A model generated the notes under the pieces. It was not told where the DNA came from. It saw only the letters and a program-made list of their open reading frames with translations, and searched no databases. Positions 17,354-25,794 of a stretch of DNA of 51,193 bases are shown one piece after another. Position numbers and translations under genes: made by a program. The stretch lies in the NCBI GenBank assembly GCA_945879625.1, contig CAMCVA010000014.1:1-51193 (forward strand). The letters run 5' to 3'. How positions within the stretch are numbered: the stretch's first letter is position 1; each line of letters begins with the position of its first letter. This stretch comes from Flavobacterium psychrophilum (lineage in GTDB: Bacteria > Bacteroidota > Bacteroidia > Flavobacteriales > Flavobacteriaceae).

Positions 17354-19595
17354 GTATCCGAATTTCTTTGCTGGTATTTTCAGCCGATTCCTGTTGGCCT
17401 TTTTGGTGAGTGGTTTTGCTGTTTCTGTGGCATCGGCTCAGGATACGCTGGCACCCAAACATCCAAAAATTGGATTGGTATTGAGCGGCGGTGGCGCCAA
17501 AGGATTTGCCCATATTGGGGTGTTAAAAGTGTTGGAAAAAGAGGGAATCCCGATTGATTACATTGGCGGGACGAGTATGGGAGCAGTAATAGGTGCTTTG
17601 TATGCCACCGGTTATTCGGCCACGCAAATTGATTCCATCTTCAAAACCACCGATTTTGATGCCTTGCTGAGTGACTATATTCCCCGAAATTCGAAAAGCT
17701 TTTACGAAAAGCGCAACGATGAACTCTATGCTATTTCATTGCCGTTTAAAAAATTACATATTGGAATTCCTTCGGGCTTGTCAAAAGGGATTTACAACTA
17801 CAACTTGCTCAATAAGTTGTTGTTCCATACTTTACAAGAGCGGGATTTTACAAAATTACCTATCCCGTTTTACTGCATAGCCAGCAACATAGAAACCGGA
17901 AAAGAAGTGGTGCTCGATCACGGCTATTTGCCTCAAGTTTTGTTGGCCAGCGGGGCCTTCCCCAGTTTGTTTTCGCCGGTTGAAATAGACGGAAACTTGC
18001 TTGTTGATGGCGGCGCGATAAACAACTTCCCTGTTGAAGAAATGAAAAAAAGAGGAGTGGATATCGTGATTGGGGTGGATGTGCAAGACGAAGTTAAAGA
18101 GCGTTCAGACTTGAAAGATGCCGCCAAAATATTGGTTCAAATTTCCAATTTTCAGATGATGGAAAAAATGAATGACAAAATAAAACTGGTGGATGTTTAC
18201 CTTAAACCCGATATCAAAAAATACGGAGTGATTAGCTTTGATAAAGGCCCAGAAATTGTAGCCAAAGGCGAAGAAGCGGCCCTCTTGGCCTTGCCTAAAC
18301 TGCAGACCTTAAAATTTTCAGATCAGCCCAAAAAAGCAACGCAAATTAATCCGATAGACAGTTTGCGTATCGGAAATATTTTACTGACTAGGCCATTAAA
18401 AAACTACACCCGAGCCTATGTGATTGGGAAGGTGAAAATTAAACAAAATACCGCGGTTTCTTTTGCCGATTTTACCGATGGCATTAATAAAATGGCCGCC
18501 ACGCAAAATTTTGGGAGCATCTTTTATCAATTGGACAAAAAAGAAGGCGTGGCCGACTTGCAGTTTGATTTGCTCGAAAACCCGACCAATACTTTTGTGA
18601 AATTTGGCTTGCACTACGACGGACTGTTCAAAAGTGGAATTTTGGCCAACTACACCAAGAAAAAAACGGTTTTTAAAAATGATATTCTATCCCTTGATTT
18701 GATTTTGGGCGACAATTTTCGATACAACTTGGATTATTACATTGACAATGGATTTTACTGGAGTTTTGGGCTAAAATCTAAGTTTAATCAGTTTAACCGG
18801 AACGTAAAAAATGATTTTAATAACGGCGAATTACTCAGTATTTTAGGCATTAACAGCCTGAATATTGATTTTGCTCAGTTTACCAACCAGGCCTATTTAC
18901 AAACGGTTTTTGTGCAAAAATTTTTAATTGGCGGCGGCGTGGAGCACACCCATTTGCAACTCACTTCAACCACCCTCGAAAACACGAAGCCGGTTTTTGA
19001 AAACAGCGGATTTGTGAGCGTTTTTGGATACATCAAATACGATTCCTTTGACGACAAGTACTTCCCAAAAAAAGGCTGGAGCTATGCCGGGGATTGCCAG
19101 TCGTATTTGTATTCGTCCAATTACAACCATGATTTTACCCGATTTTCTATCGCAAGATCCGAAGTGGCTTTTGCGTTTCCGTTTACAAAACGACTTACGG
19201 CCAACGTGAGATCAGAAATTGGGTTTTCGTTTGGAGGAGCAAGCAGCAACTATTTTGATTTTATTTTGGGGGGATATGGTGCCAACAGTACCCATAATTT
19301 TAAACCGTTTTATGGCTATGATTTTTTGAGTGTTTCGGGCAACAGTTATGCAAAATCTGAACTGACGTTGGATTTCAAATTTCTGAAAAAACACCACCTC
19401 AACGCAGGTAGTAATTTTGCTAATGTGGGGGATTATTTATTTAACACCACCGACTGGCTTTCTAAGGCTTCCTATACGGGTTATGCCTTGGGCTATGGGA
19501 TGGAAACGATTATTGGACCGGTTGAATTGAAATACACTTGGTCACCGGAGCAATCCAAAGGGTTTACATGGGTAACCGTGGGTTTTACTTTTTAA
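17340..19595 (+). CDS. Patatin-like phospholipase fused to an outer-membrane beta-barrel
   Basis: A 751-residue protein: signal peptide (1-33, ending ASAQ), patatin domain (about 40-240), linker/POTRA-like region (about 340-400), and a C-terminal beta-barrel like BamA/Omp85 (about 410-751) ending VTVGFTF with the terminal Phe usual for such barrels. The patatin domain has the oxyanion GGGAKG (50-55), nucleophile motif GTSMG with Ser79, and the catalytic Asp223 in DGG. It is expected to be an outer-membrane serine lipase/phospholipase. It overlaps uvrC by 14 bases, though the two have no obvious functional link. Fold order resembles type Vd autotransporters such as PlpD; the substrate is unknown. 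Confidence 0.92.
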   Translation: MSNPKYPNFFAGIFSRFLLAFLVSGFAVSVASAQDTLAPKHPKIGLVLSGGGAKGFAHIGVLKVLEKEGIPIDYIGGTSMGAVIGALYATGYSATQIDSIFKTTDFDALLSDYIPRNSKSFYEKRNDELYAISLPFKKLHIGIPSGLSKGIYNYNLLNKLLFHTLQERDFTKLPIPFYCIASNIETGKEVVLDHGYLPQVLLASGAFPSLFSPVEIDGNLLVDGGAINNFPVEEMKKRGVDIVIGVDVQDEVKERSDLKDAAKILVQISNFQMMEKMNDKIKLVDVYLKPDIKKYGVISFDKGPEIVAKGEEAALLALPKLQTLKFSDQPKKATQINPIDSLRIGNILLTRPLKNYTRAYVIGKVKIKQNTAVSFADFTDGINKMAATQNFGSIFYQLDKKEGVADLQFDLLENPTNTFVKFGLHYDGLFKSGILANYTKKKTVFKNDILSLDLILGDNFRYNLDYYIDNGFYWSFGLKSKFNQFNRNVKNDFNNGELLSILGINSLNIDFAQFTNQAYLQTVFVQKFLIGGGVEHTHLQLTSTTLENTKPVFENSGFVSVFGYIKYDSFDDKYFPKKGWSYAGDCQSYLYSSNYNHDFTRFSIARSEVAFAFPFTKRLTANVRSEIGFSFGGASSNYFDFILGGYGANSTHNFKPFYGYDFLSVSGNSYAKSELTLDFKFLKKHHLNAGSNFANVGDYLFNTTDWLSKASYTGYALGYGMETIIGPVELKYTWSPEQSKGFTWVTVGFTF

Positions 19596-19632
19596 CAAAT
19601 TTTGACGGAGAGAAATTATTTAGAAAAAAGGC

Positions 19633-19640
19633 TATATTTG
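19633..19640 (+). promoter_or_regulatory. -7 box TATATTTG upstream of the permease
   Basis: TATATTTG fits the -7 consensus and ends 29 bases before the ATG at 19670. The -33 element is not well placed. Confidence 0.55.
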
Positions 19641-19669
19641 AAACAACTAAAACTAAAAACTACACGCAT

Positions 19670-21172
19670 ATGTCAATTTGGAAGAAAAAATCATTAACGC
19701 TTCTGCTTAGTGAAGCGGGAGACTCCGAAAAAGGATTGAAACGCACCCTAACGGCTTGGTCTTTGATTGCCTTGGGAATTGGCGCTATTATTGGCGCCGG
19801 TTTATTTGTACGCACCGCTACTGCTGCTGCGCAAAATGCAGGCCCGTCGGTGACCATTGGTTTTATTGTAGCCGCCATTGGATGTGCGTTGGCCGGTTTG
19901 TGTTATGCCGAATTGTCTTCTTCTATTCCTATTTCTGGGAGTGCTTATACGTATACCTATGCCACAATGGGCGAATTATTGGCCTGGATTATTGGTTGGG
20001 ATTTAATTTTAGAATACGCCGTGGGGGCAGCTACCGTGGGAATTGCGTGGAGTGAATACCTCAACAACCTGCTGGTCAATGTGCTGCACATGAGACCCAT
20101 ACCGTATGAATTATCCCACTCCCCTTTTCAGCATTTTACAGATCCTGTTACTGGTGTGGTATCAAACGGAATGATCAATTTGCCTGCCTTTTTTATTGTG
20201 GCGGTAATCAGTTTGTTATTAATCAAAGGCACACAAGAATCGGCTTTTGTCAATGGAATAATTGTTGTCGTAAAAGTTGCCATCGTTATCTTAATTATCG
20301 TGTTGGGTTGGTCCTTTATAAACCCAATCAATCATTCTCCTTATATTCCTCTCCCTTCTATTTTTACCGACGACCAAGGAATCGATCACAGTTTTGGTGG
20401 AATCATGGGAATTTTGGGTGCAGCTGGAACCGTTTTCTTTGCTTTTATTGGATTTGATGCGGTGAGTACGGCGGCACAAGAAACCAAAAACCCCAAACGC
20501 GATATGCCTATCGGAATTTTAGGTTCTTTGGCGATTTGTACTATTCTTTATATTTTATTTGCGCATGTGCTTACCGGAGTCGCTTCGGTTGAAGATTTTA
20601 GAACCGGTGGTAAAGAAGCCTCTGTGGCCTTTGCGATTCAAAAATACATGATTGGCTACGAATGGCTAGCGCAATTTGTAACAGTAGCCATTTTGGCTGG
20701 TTTCTCCTCGGTAATTTTGGTGATGTTGTTGGGCCAATCGCGTGTGTTTTATGCGATGGGTAAAGATGGATTATTGCCCAAAGCATTTGGGGAAATTCAC
20801 CCAAAATACAATACACCGTATAAAGCCAACTTGGCAATCCTAGTAATTGTAGGCTTATTTGCCGCTTTTATCCCGGGCGATATTGTAGGCGACATGACCA
20901 GTATTGGTACCTTGTTTGCTTTTATTTTGGTGTGTGTTTCTGTAGTGGTTTTGCGCAAACGCGAGCCCGACATGAAACGCGAATTTAGAGCGCCTTTATC
21001 CGATCCTAAATTTCCGTTGGTTCCTGTATTGGGCATCGTGGTTTGTTTGGCTATGATTTATGGCTTAGGTTGGACCAACTGGTTGCGATTAATAGCTTGG
21101 TTGGCCATTGGATTGGTGATTTATTTTTGGTATGGCCGCAAAAACAGCAACCTAAATAATCCGAAAAAATAA
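19670..21172 (+). CDS. APC-family amino acid permease (CAT-like)
   Basis: A 500-residue permease with about twelve membrane helices. The first helix carries the APC signature LIALGIGAIIGAGLFV, and the overall pattern (GLCYAELSSSIPISGSAYTY; TVFFAFIGFDAVSTAAQETKNPKRDMP) fits the cationic amino-acid transporter group. It sits in the inner membrane and probably imports amino acids by proton coupling; the exact substrate is not readable. The start at 19670 (MSIWKKK) lies after a -7 box; longer in-frame starts would reach back into the patatin gene. A strong terminator follows. Confidence 0.92.
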   Translation: MSIWKKKSLTLLLSEAGDSEKGLKRTLTAWSLIALGIGAIIGAGLFVRTATAAAQNAGPSVTIGFIVAAIGCALAGLCYAELSSSIPISGSAYTYTYATMGELLAWIIGWDLILEYAVGAATVGIAWSEYLNNLLVNVLHMRPIPYELSHSPFQHFTDPVTGVVSNGMINLPAFFIVAVISLLLIKGTQESAFVNGIIVVVKVAIVILIIVLGWSFINPINHSPYIPLPSIFTDDQGIDHSFGGIMGILGAAGTVFFAFIGFDAVSTAAQETKNPKRDMPIGILGSLAICTILYILFAHVLTGVASVEDFRTGGKEASVAFAIQKYMIGYEWLAQFVTVAILAGFSSVILVMLLGQSRVFYAMGKDGLLPKAFGEIHPKYNTPYKANLAILVIVGLFAAFIPGDIVGDMTSIGTLFAFILVCVSVVVLRKREPDMKREFRAPLSDPKFPLVPVLGIVVCLAMIYGLGWTNWLRLIAWLAIGLVIYFWYGRKNSNLNNPKK

Positions 21173-21177
21173 TACAC

Positions 21178-21217
21178 AAAAAGCGAAAAGAGCTCTTCGT
21201 TTCTTTTCGCTTTTTTT
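21178..21217 (+). terminator. Intrinsic terminator after the permease
   Basis: A 14-bp perfect stem, AAAAAGCGAAAAGA (21178-21191) with TCTTTTCGCTTTTT (21202-21215), 10-nt loop and a run of T. It begins six bases after the permease stop and separates this gene from hmgA. Confidence 0.9.
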
Positions 21218-21397
21218 ATGCTTTACTCGGTTTATGAAAAATTGGATTGGCCTCTTAGAACACCTTCAATTCCTCATCAAGAGAAATCCTGAATGAGGGT
21301 CGACCTTTTCTGATTTAGCCAAATTTGATTTCTTTCAAATTTCCAATTTTCACTCGTGCGTTAGCGAACTGGCGCAGTAAATTTTAAATATAAGATT

Positions 21398-22555
21398 ATG
21401 CCTGTATATCATAAATTAGGATCTATTCCTGCCAAACGACATACCATTTTTAAAAAACCGACTGGAGAATTCTATTACGAACAGCTCTTTGGAACCGAAG
21501 GCTTTCACGGTCATTCGTCTTTGTCCTATCATGTGCACCGACCCACACAAGTAAAAGAAATTAAAGCTTCGTATTCGGTTGAGCCCAAAATTGCCATTGG
21601 CAAAAACATCAAATCTTTGTTGCTAAAAGGCTTTGAATTAAAACCAGCACTTGATTTCTTGGAAAGCCGAAAACCACTATTGGTGAACGGCGATTGCACC
21701 ATTGGTTTGGCTGCGCCACAAGAATCACTCACCGATTACTTTTACAAAAATGCCGATGCCGACGAATTGCTTTTTATTCACAAAGGCAGCGGCAAACTGC
21801 GTACCATGTTGGGAAATATTGTCTTTGAACCCGGCGATTATTTGATTATTCCCCGCGGAATGATTTACCAAATACAATTTGATCAAGCCGATAACCGCTT
21901 GTTTTATGTGGAGTCTTTTGCGCCCTATTATACCCCAAAGCGCTACAAAAATGCCTCGGGGCAGCATTTGGAACACGCTCCTTTTTGTGAACGCGATTTT
22001 AAGTTGCCCACCGAACTCGAAACGCATGACCAAAAAGGCGACTTCGTAATTAAAACCAAGAAAGAAGGGATGATTCATGAAATTGTCTACGCCACGCACC
22101 CGTTTGACGTGATTGGTTGGGACGGCTATAATTTTCCGTTTGGTTTCAGTATTCATAATTTTGAGCCGATAACCGGACGAGTGCACCAACCACCTCCAGT
22201 GCACCAAACATTTGAGACCAGCACATTTGTAGTGTGTTCGTTTGTACCGCGTTTGTATGATTATCATCCGCAATCCATTCCTGCGCCCTATAACCACAGC
22301 AACATTGACAGCGACGAAGTATTGTATTATGTAGACGGCGATTTCATGAGCCGAAACAACATCGAGCAAGGACATATTACCTTGCATCCCAAAGGTATTC
22401 CGCACGGACCAGCCATTGGAGCCATGGAACGCAGCATTGGCCATAAAGAAACCCAAGAATTGGCTGTGATGGTAGACACCTTTAGGCCGCTCATGGTTAC
22501 CGAAGAGGCAATGGGCATAGACGATGGGCAGTATTACAAATCTTGGGCAGAATAA
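21398..22555 (+). CDS. hmgA: Homogentisate 1,2-dioxygenase
   Basis: A 385-residue cupin-type dioxygenase that opens the ring of homogentisate to maleylacetoacetate in tyrosine breakdown. The iron site can be placed in cupin motifs: HSNIDSDE (His300, Glu307) and GIPHGP (His336). It is somewhat shorter than the roughly 430-residue proteobacterial enzymes. Cytosolic. The next gene, 54 bp downstream, makes its substrate, so the pair acts in order. Later enzymes of the route (maleylacetoacetate isomerase, fumarylacetoacetase) are not in this window. The 225-bp spacer before it holds only the permease terminator and no clear promoter box. Confidence 0.93.
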   Translation: MPVYHKLGSIPAKRHTIFKKPTGEFYYEQLFGTEGFHGHSSLSYHVHRPTQVKEIKASYSVEPKIAIGKNIKSLLLKGFELKPALDFLESRKPLLVNGDCTIGLAAPQESLTDYFYKNADADELLFIHKGSGKLRTMLGNIVFEPGDYLIIPRGMIYQIQFDQADNRLFYVESFAPYYTPKRYKNASGQHLEHAPFCERDFKLPTELETHDQKGDFVIKTKKEGMIHEIVYATHPFDVIGWDGYNFPFGFSIHNFEPITGRVHQPPPVHQTFETSTFVVCSFVPRLYDYHPQSIPAPYNHSNIDSDEVLYYVDGDFMSRNNIEQGHITLHPKGIPHGPAIGAMERSIGHKETQELAVMVDTFRPLMVTEEAMGIDDGQYYKSWAE

Positions 22556-22609
22556 TATAAAACACCAACTCGGATGCAGACGTAGCGCTCATCCCTAAAA
22601 CAAAACACG

Positions 22610-23770
22610 ATGGCAAAAGAAGTTACTTCTGTTGATTACGGATTAGAAAAAATATTTGAAGGCGCACAAGATTTCCTTCCGCTTTTGGGCACAGATTATG
22701 TAGAATTTTATGTGGGCAATGCCAAACAAGCGGCGCACTATTACAAAACGGCATTCGGGTATCAGTCCTTGGCCTACGCCGGATTGGAAACTGGGGTGCG
22801 TGACAGAACCTCCTATGTATTGGCGCAAGGCAAAATTAGGTTGGTGCTTACCACGGCCTTGATTAGCGATTCTGAAATTGGCGAACACGTAAAAAAACAC
22901 GGCGATGGGGTGAAAGTAATTGCACTTTGGGTAGAAGATGCCCGCCAAGCTTTTATCGAAACCACCAAACGAGGAGCCAAAGTGTACCTCGAACCTACAG
23001 TAGAAAGCGATGAGTTTGGCGAAGTGGTTCGCGCCGGAATATACACCTATGGCGAAACTGTGCATCTTTTTGTAGAACGCAAAAATTACAGCGGAACATT
23101 TTTACCGGGCTATAAGCCATGGACATCCGATTACAATCCAGAGCCATTGGGATTAAAATTCATTGACCACATGGTAGGAAACGTGGGCTGGAACCAAATG
23201 AATACTTGGGTAAAATGGTACGAAGATGTGATGGGGTTTGTGAATTTCCTTTCGTTTGACGACAAGCAAATCCATACCGAATATTCAGCCTTGATGAGTA
23301 AGGTGATGAGCAACGGAAATGGCCGCATTAAATTTCCGATTAACGAGCCGGCCAAAGGAAACAAACGTTCTCAAATTGAAGAGTACTTGGATTTTTATGA
23401 AGGTTCAGGAGTGCAACACATTGCGGTAGCTACGGATGATATTATTTCTACGGTAACCAAATTGCGAGCGAGAGGCGTTGAGTTTTTATCGGCTCCACCC
23501 AAAGCCTATTACGAGGACATTCCAAATCGCTTGGGTACCCATATGGAGATGATGAAAGAAGACATTTCACTCTTGCAAAGTCTAGCCATCATGATTGATG
23601 CCGACGAAGACGGCTATTTGCTTCAGATTTTCACCAAACCGGTAGAAGACCGTCCAACTTTATTTTATGAAATTATACAGCGAATGGGCGCCAAAGGCTT
23701 TGGTGCAGGTAACTTTAAAGCCTTGTTTGAATCGATAGAACGCGAACAAGAAAAAAGAGGAACGTTATAA
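22610..23770 (+). CDS. hppD: 4-hydroxyphenylpyruvate dioxygenase
   Basis: A 386-residue two-domain VOC-fold, Fe(II)-dependent enzyme that converts 4-hydroxyphenylpyruvate to homogentisate. The iron ligands are visible: His187 (FIDHMVGN), His270 (GVQHIAVATDDI) and Glu354 (FYEIIQRMGAKGFGAGNF). The C-terminal GFGAGNFKALFESIEREQ is a family hallmark. Cytosolic. It follows hmgA, and together the pair is the core of tyrosine catabolism. No terminator directly follows; the nearest is at 23975-24007. Confidence 0.97.
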   Translation: MAKEVTSVDYGLEKIFEGAQDFLPLLGTDYVEFYVGNAKQAAHYYKTAFGYQSLAYAGLETGVRDRTSYVLAQGKIRLVLTTALISDSEIGEHVKKHGDGVKVIALWVEDARQAFIETTKRGAKVYLEPTVESDEFGEVVRAGIYTYGETVHLFVERKNYSGTFLPGYKPWTSDYNPEPLGLKFIDHMVGNVGWNQMNTWVKWYEDVMGFVNFLSFDDKQIHTEYSALMSKVMSNGNGRIKFPINEPAKGNKRSQIEEYLDFYEGSGVQHIAVATDDIISTVTKLRARGVEFLSAPPKAYYEDIPNRLGTHMEMMKEDISLLQSLAIMIDADEDGYLLQIFTKPVEDRPTLFYEIIQRMGAKGFGAGNFKALFESIEREQEKRGTL

Positions 23771-23816
23771 AATTGTTTATAAAATTGCGGAATATGCAAA
23801 TTACATCGTTGTAGTT

Positions 23817-23850
23817 GTAACGTTACTAATAATAAAATGTTAAAGTAACG
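23817..23850. promoter_or_regulatory. Paired inverted repeats upstream of the candidate small RNA
   Basis: GTAACGTTAC (23817-23826) is a perfect 10-bp palindrome. Overlapping it, CGTTACT (23821-23827) pairs with AGTAACG (23844-23850) across 16 bases. The group ends 30 bases before the TACATTTG box at 23881, which would suit a transcription-factor site. No regulator can be named. Confidence 0.4.
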
Positions 23851-23880
23851 TTTTCATTAAACATAACTCAACAAAACTTA

Positions 23881-23888
23881 TACATTTG
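23881..23888 (+). promoter_or_regulatory. -7 box TACATTTG, likely driving a small RNA
   Basis: TACATTTG matches TAnnTTTG. Nothing but an untranslated stretch lies between it and the terminator at 23975, so it probably drives a short non-coding transcript. No TTG lies at the ideal -33 distance, consistent with a need for an activator. Confidence 0.5.
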
Positions 23889-23892
23889 CACA

Positions 23893-24007
23893 ATCAAAAA
23901 ACACCGGGAGTGGTTTCCCTACGTTTTTATAATAAATTATTCATAATTTATAATTTTTGGTTGGTTAATAGCATAAAAACTCAGTCATTAGTTGACTGAG
24001 TTTTTTT
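23893..24007 (+). ncRNA. Candidate small non-coding RNA, about 115 nt
   Basis: The stretch between a -7 box (23881-23888) and a strong terminator carries no open frame but has ordered structure. A GC-rich segment forms GGGA (23906-23909) with TCCC (23916-23919); an AT-rich near-palindrome pairs 23929-23940 with 23943-23954 (11 of 12 bases); the terminator stem is 23975-24005. The predicted 5' end is inferred from the box and may be off by a few bases. It could belong to a catalogued Bacteroidota RNA family such as Flavo-1, which I cannot confirm from memory of the consensus. Confidence 0.45.
23975..24007 (+). terminator. Intrinsic terminator before the DUF3108 gene
   Basis: A 13-bp perfect stem, AAAAACTCAGTCA (23975-23987) with TGACTGAGTTTTT (23993-24005), 5-nt loop TTAGT and a T run to 24007. 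It would end both the candidate small RNA and read-through from hppD. The right arm overlaps the -33 TTG of the next promoter. Confidence 0.92.
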
Positions 24008-24022
24008 GTTTTAATACATTTG
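23992..24022 (+). promoter_or_regulatory. Promoter for the DUF3108 gene
   Basis: TTG (23992-23994), 20-bp spacer and TACATTTG (24015-24022). The box ends 41 bases before the ATG at 24064. It starts within the preceding terminator stem. Confidence 0.65.
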
Positions 24023-24063
24023 GAAACTTAATTGCGTTTCTATTAGAAATCAATTCAACTCCC

Positions 24064-24840
24064 ATGAAAAAAATAATCATTTTCTTATTGGCGCTCTCCA
24101 CATTCGGATTTAGTTCTCAAAAAGAAAGAGCTTTTGAGGTAGGAGAATGGTTTAAATTTCGCATTCATTACGGCTTTATCAATGCTGGCTACGCAACCTT
24201 AGAGGTAAAGGAAGCCACCCGAAGCAATAAAAAAGTATACCACGCCATTGGCAGAGGCTACACGACGGGCATGTCTCGCTTTATCTTTAAGGTTGAAGAC
24301 GTGTATGAATCCTATTTTGATAAAGAAACCATGAAGCCTTTTCAGTTTGTTCGAAAAATAAACGAAGGCGGCTACACCAAAAATCAGGAAGGTTTTTTTG
24401 AGCAAGTGTCCAACACCGTTTTGGTAAAAGATTACCAAAGCAAAACCGAAGCCAGTTTTAAAACCCCAGAAGAAATTCAAGACATACTATCCTCGTTTTA
24501 TTACCTGAGAAACCATCCTACGATAGACAAATTGAAGGTAGGCGAATCGGTGGCCATTGATATGTTTTTTGATAACGAAACCACTAAATTCAGGTTGAAA
24601 TACCTAGGCACAGAAGACATAGAAACTAAATTTGGCACGATATCGACCATGATTTTTCGTCCGCTCGTACAATCAGGACGGGTGTTTAAAGAAGAAGAAA
24701 GCGTAACGGTTTGGATTTCAGACGACGACAACAAAATACCTATTCGCATCAAAGCCAGTTTATTGGTTGGCTCGATTAAAGCAGAACTCGAATCGTTTAA
24801 AGGACTTAAATATTCTTTTCGCGTAAAACAAAAACCCTAA
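24064..24840 (+). CDS. DUF3108 domain protein, secreted
   Basis: A 258-residue protein with a signal peptide (MKKIIIFLLALSTFGFSSQ) and one DUF3108 domain (FEVGEWFKFRIHYGFINAGYATLEV near the start). DUF3108 proteins are probably periplasmic beta-rich proteins of unknown role, common in Bacteroidota. The ATG at 24064 is chosen because the signal peptide starts there; an upstream in-frame ATG at 23992 lies within the terminator. Its last base is the first base of the next start codon (TAATG), implying coupled translation with the tryptophan dioxygenase gene. Confidence 0.88.
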   Translation: MKKIIIFLLALSTFGFSSQKERAFEVGEWFKFRIHYGFINAGYATLEVKEATRSNKKVYHAIGRGYTTGMSRFIFKVEDVYESYFDKETMKPFQFVRKINEGGYTKNQEGFFEQVSNTVLVKDYQSKTEASFKTPEEIQDILSSFYYLRNHPTIDKLKVGESVAIDMFFDNETTKFRLKYLGTEDIETKFGTISTMIFRPLVQSGRVFKEEESVTVWISDDDNKIPIRIKASLLVGSIKAELESFKGLKYSFRVKQKP

Positions 24841-25772
24841 TGGAACAGTCTCCTGAAACCAATTCGCTGCTAGCGAGTTTACATGAAAAATTTGAAGCGA
24901 TAGACCAAAAGACCAACACGCATTTGGAGGGGTTATTGTGGTCAAACCCGATCACCTATTGGGATTATATTCAAACCGATGTGTTGCTAAATATTCAAAA
25001 TCAACGCACAGTTCTTCCCGATGAAATGGTGTTTATCCTATACCACCAAGTGAATGAATTGTTGTTTAAGATGATTCTCTGGGAAATCGAACAAGTGGTA
25101 GCAGAGCCTGCGCCTACTACTGCTTTTTTTACCGAAAAACTACAGCGCATCAGCCGCTATTTTGATATGCTCACCACCTCATTTACCATTATGGGCGATG
25201 GCATGGAAGTAGCTCAATACATGAAATTTAGAAACACCTTGACACCTGCGAGTGGGTTTCAGAGTGCGCAATACCGCTTAATTGAATTTGCTTCAACCGA
25301 TTTAATAAACCTGATTGATTTTCGTTTTCGAGCCACTATAGACCGCAATACGCCCTACGAACATGCCTACGAACATATGTATTGGCAAGCCGCAGGAAAA
25401 GACCATAAAACAGGCAAGAAATCCTATTTGATTTTGGCGTTTGAACGCAAATACAAGGCCGAATTTTTGCGAGAAATGGAGCGCTACAACACCAGCAATT
25501 TGTGGCAAAAATTTAAACAGTTGCCCGAAACTGATCAGCAAAATCAGGAGTTGATTGCCGCCATGAGGCATTACGATTATACGGTGAATATTACTTGGGT
25601 GATGGGCCATTTGAATGCCGCCAAAAAATACATCGAAAGCGGCCAAGGCACAGGAGAAGCAACCGGAGGAAGTGATTGGAAAAAATATTTGCACCCCAAA
25701 TACCAACGCCGCATATTTTTTCCGGAATTATGGAGTGATGACGAATTAAAAAATTGGGGGGAAACAAATTAA
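24840..25772 (+). CDS. kynA: Tryptophan 2,3-dioxygenase
   Basis: A 310-residue haem enzyme that opens the indole ring of tryptophan to N-formylkynurenine, the first step of the kynurenine route. Recognisable parts are WDYIQTDVLLNIQ at the N-terminus, EMVFILYHQVNELLFKMILWE (substrate region), SGFQSAQYRLIE, and the haem-binding end YDYTVNITWVMGHL. It is cytosolic and a little longer than some bacterial forms. Start overlaps the previous stop by one base. With hmgA and hppD it gives this region an aromatic-amino-acid catabolism theme. Confidence 0.95.
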   Translation: MEQSPETNSLLASLHEKFEAIDQKTNTHLEGLLWSNPITYWDYIQTDVLLNIQNQRTVLPDEMVFILYHQVNELLFKMILWEIEQVVAEPAPTTAFFTEKLQRISRYFDMLTTSFTIMGDGMEVAQYMKFRNTLTPASGFQSAQYRLIEFASTDLINLIDFRFRATIDRNTPYEHAYEHMYWQAAGKDHKTGKKSYLILAFERKYKAEFLREMERYNTSNLWQKFKQLPETDQQNQELIAAMRHYDYTVNITWVMGHLNAAKKYIESGQGTGEATGGSDWKKYLHPKYQRRIFFPELWSDDELKNWGETN

Positions 25773-25794
25773 TTCTCTTCCTAACTAGTTTGAC

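Noticed and set aside
19538..19669. Longer N-terminus for the permease
   Set aside because: It would overlap the patatin gene and precede the TATATTTG box; the family starts near MSIWKKK.
23992..24063. Upstream start for the DUF3108 gene
   Set aside because: The extra 24 codons cover the terminator and promoter; the signal peptide begins at 24064.
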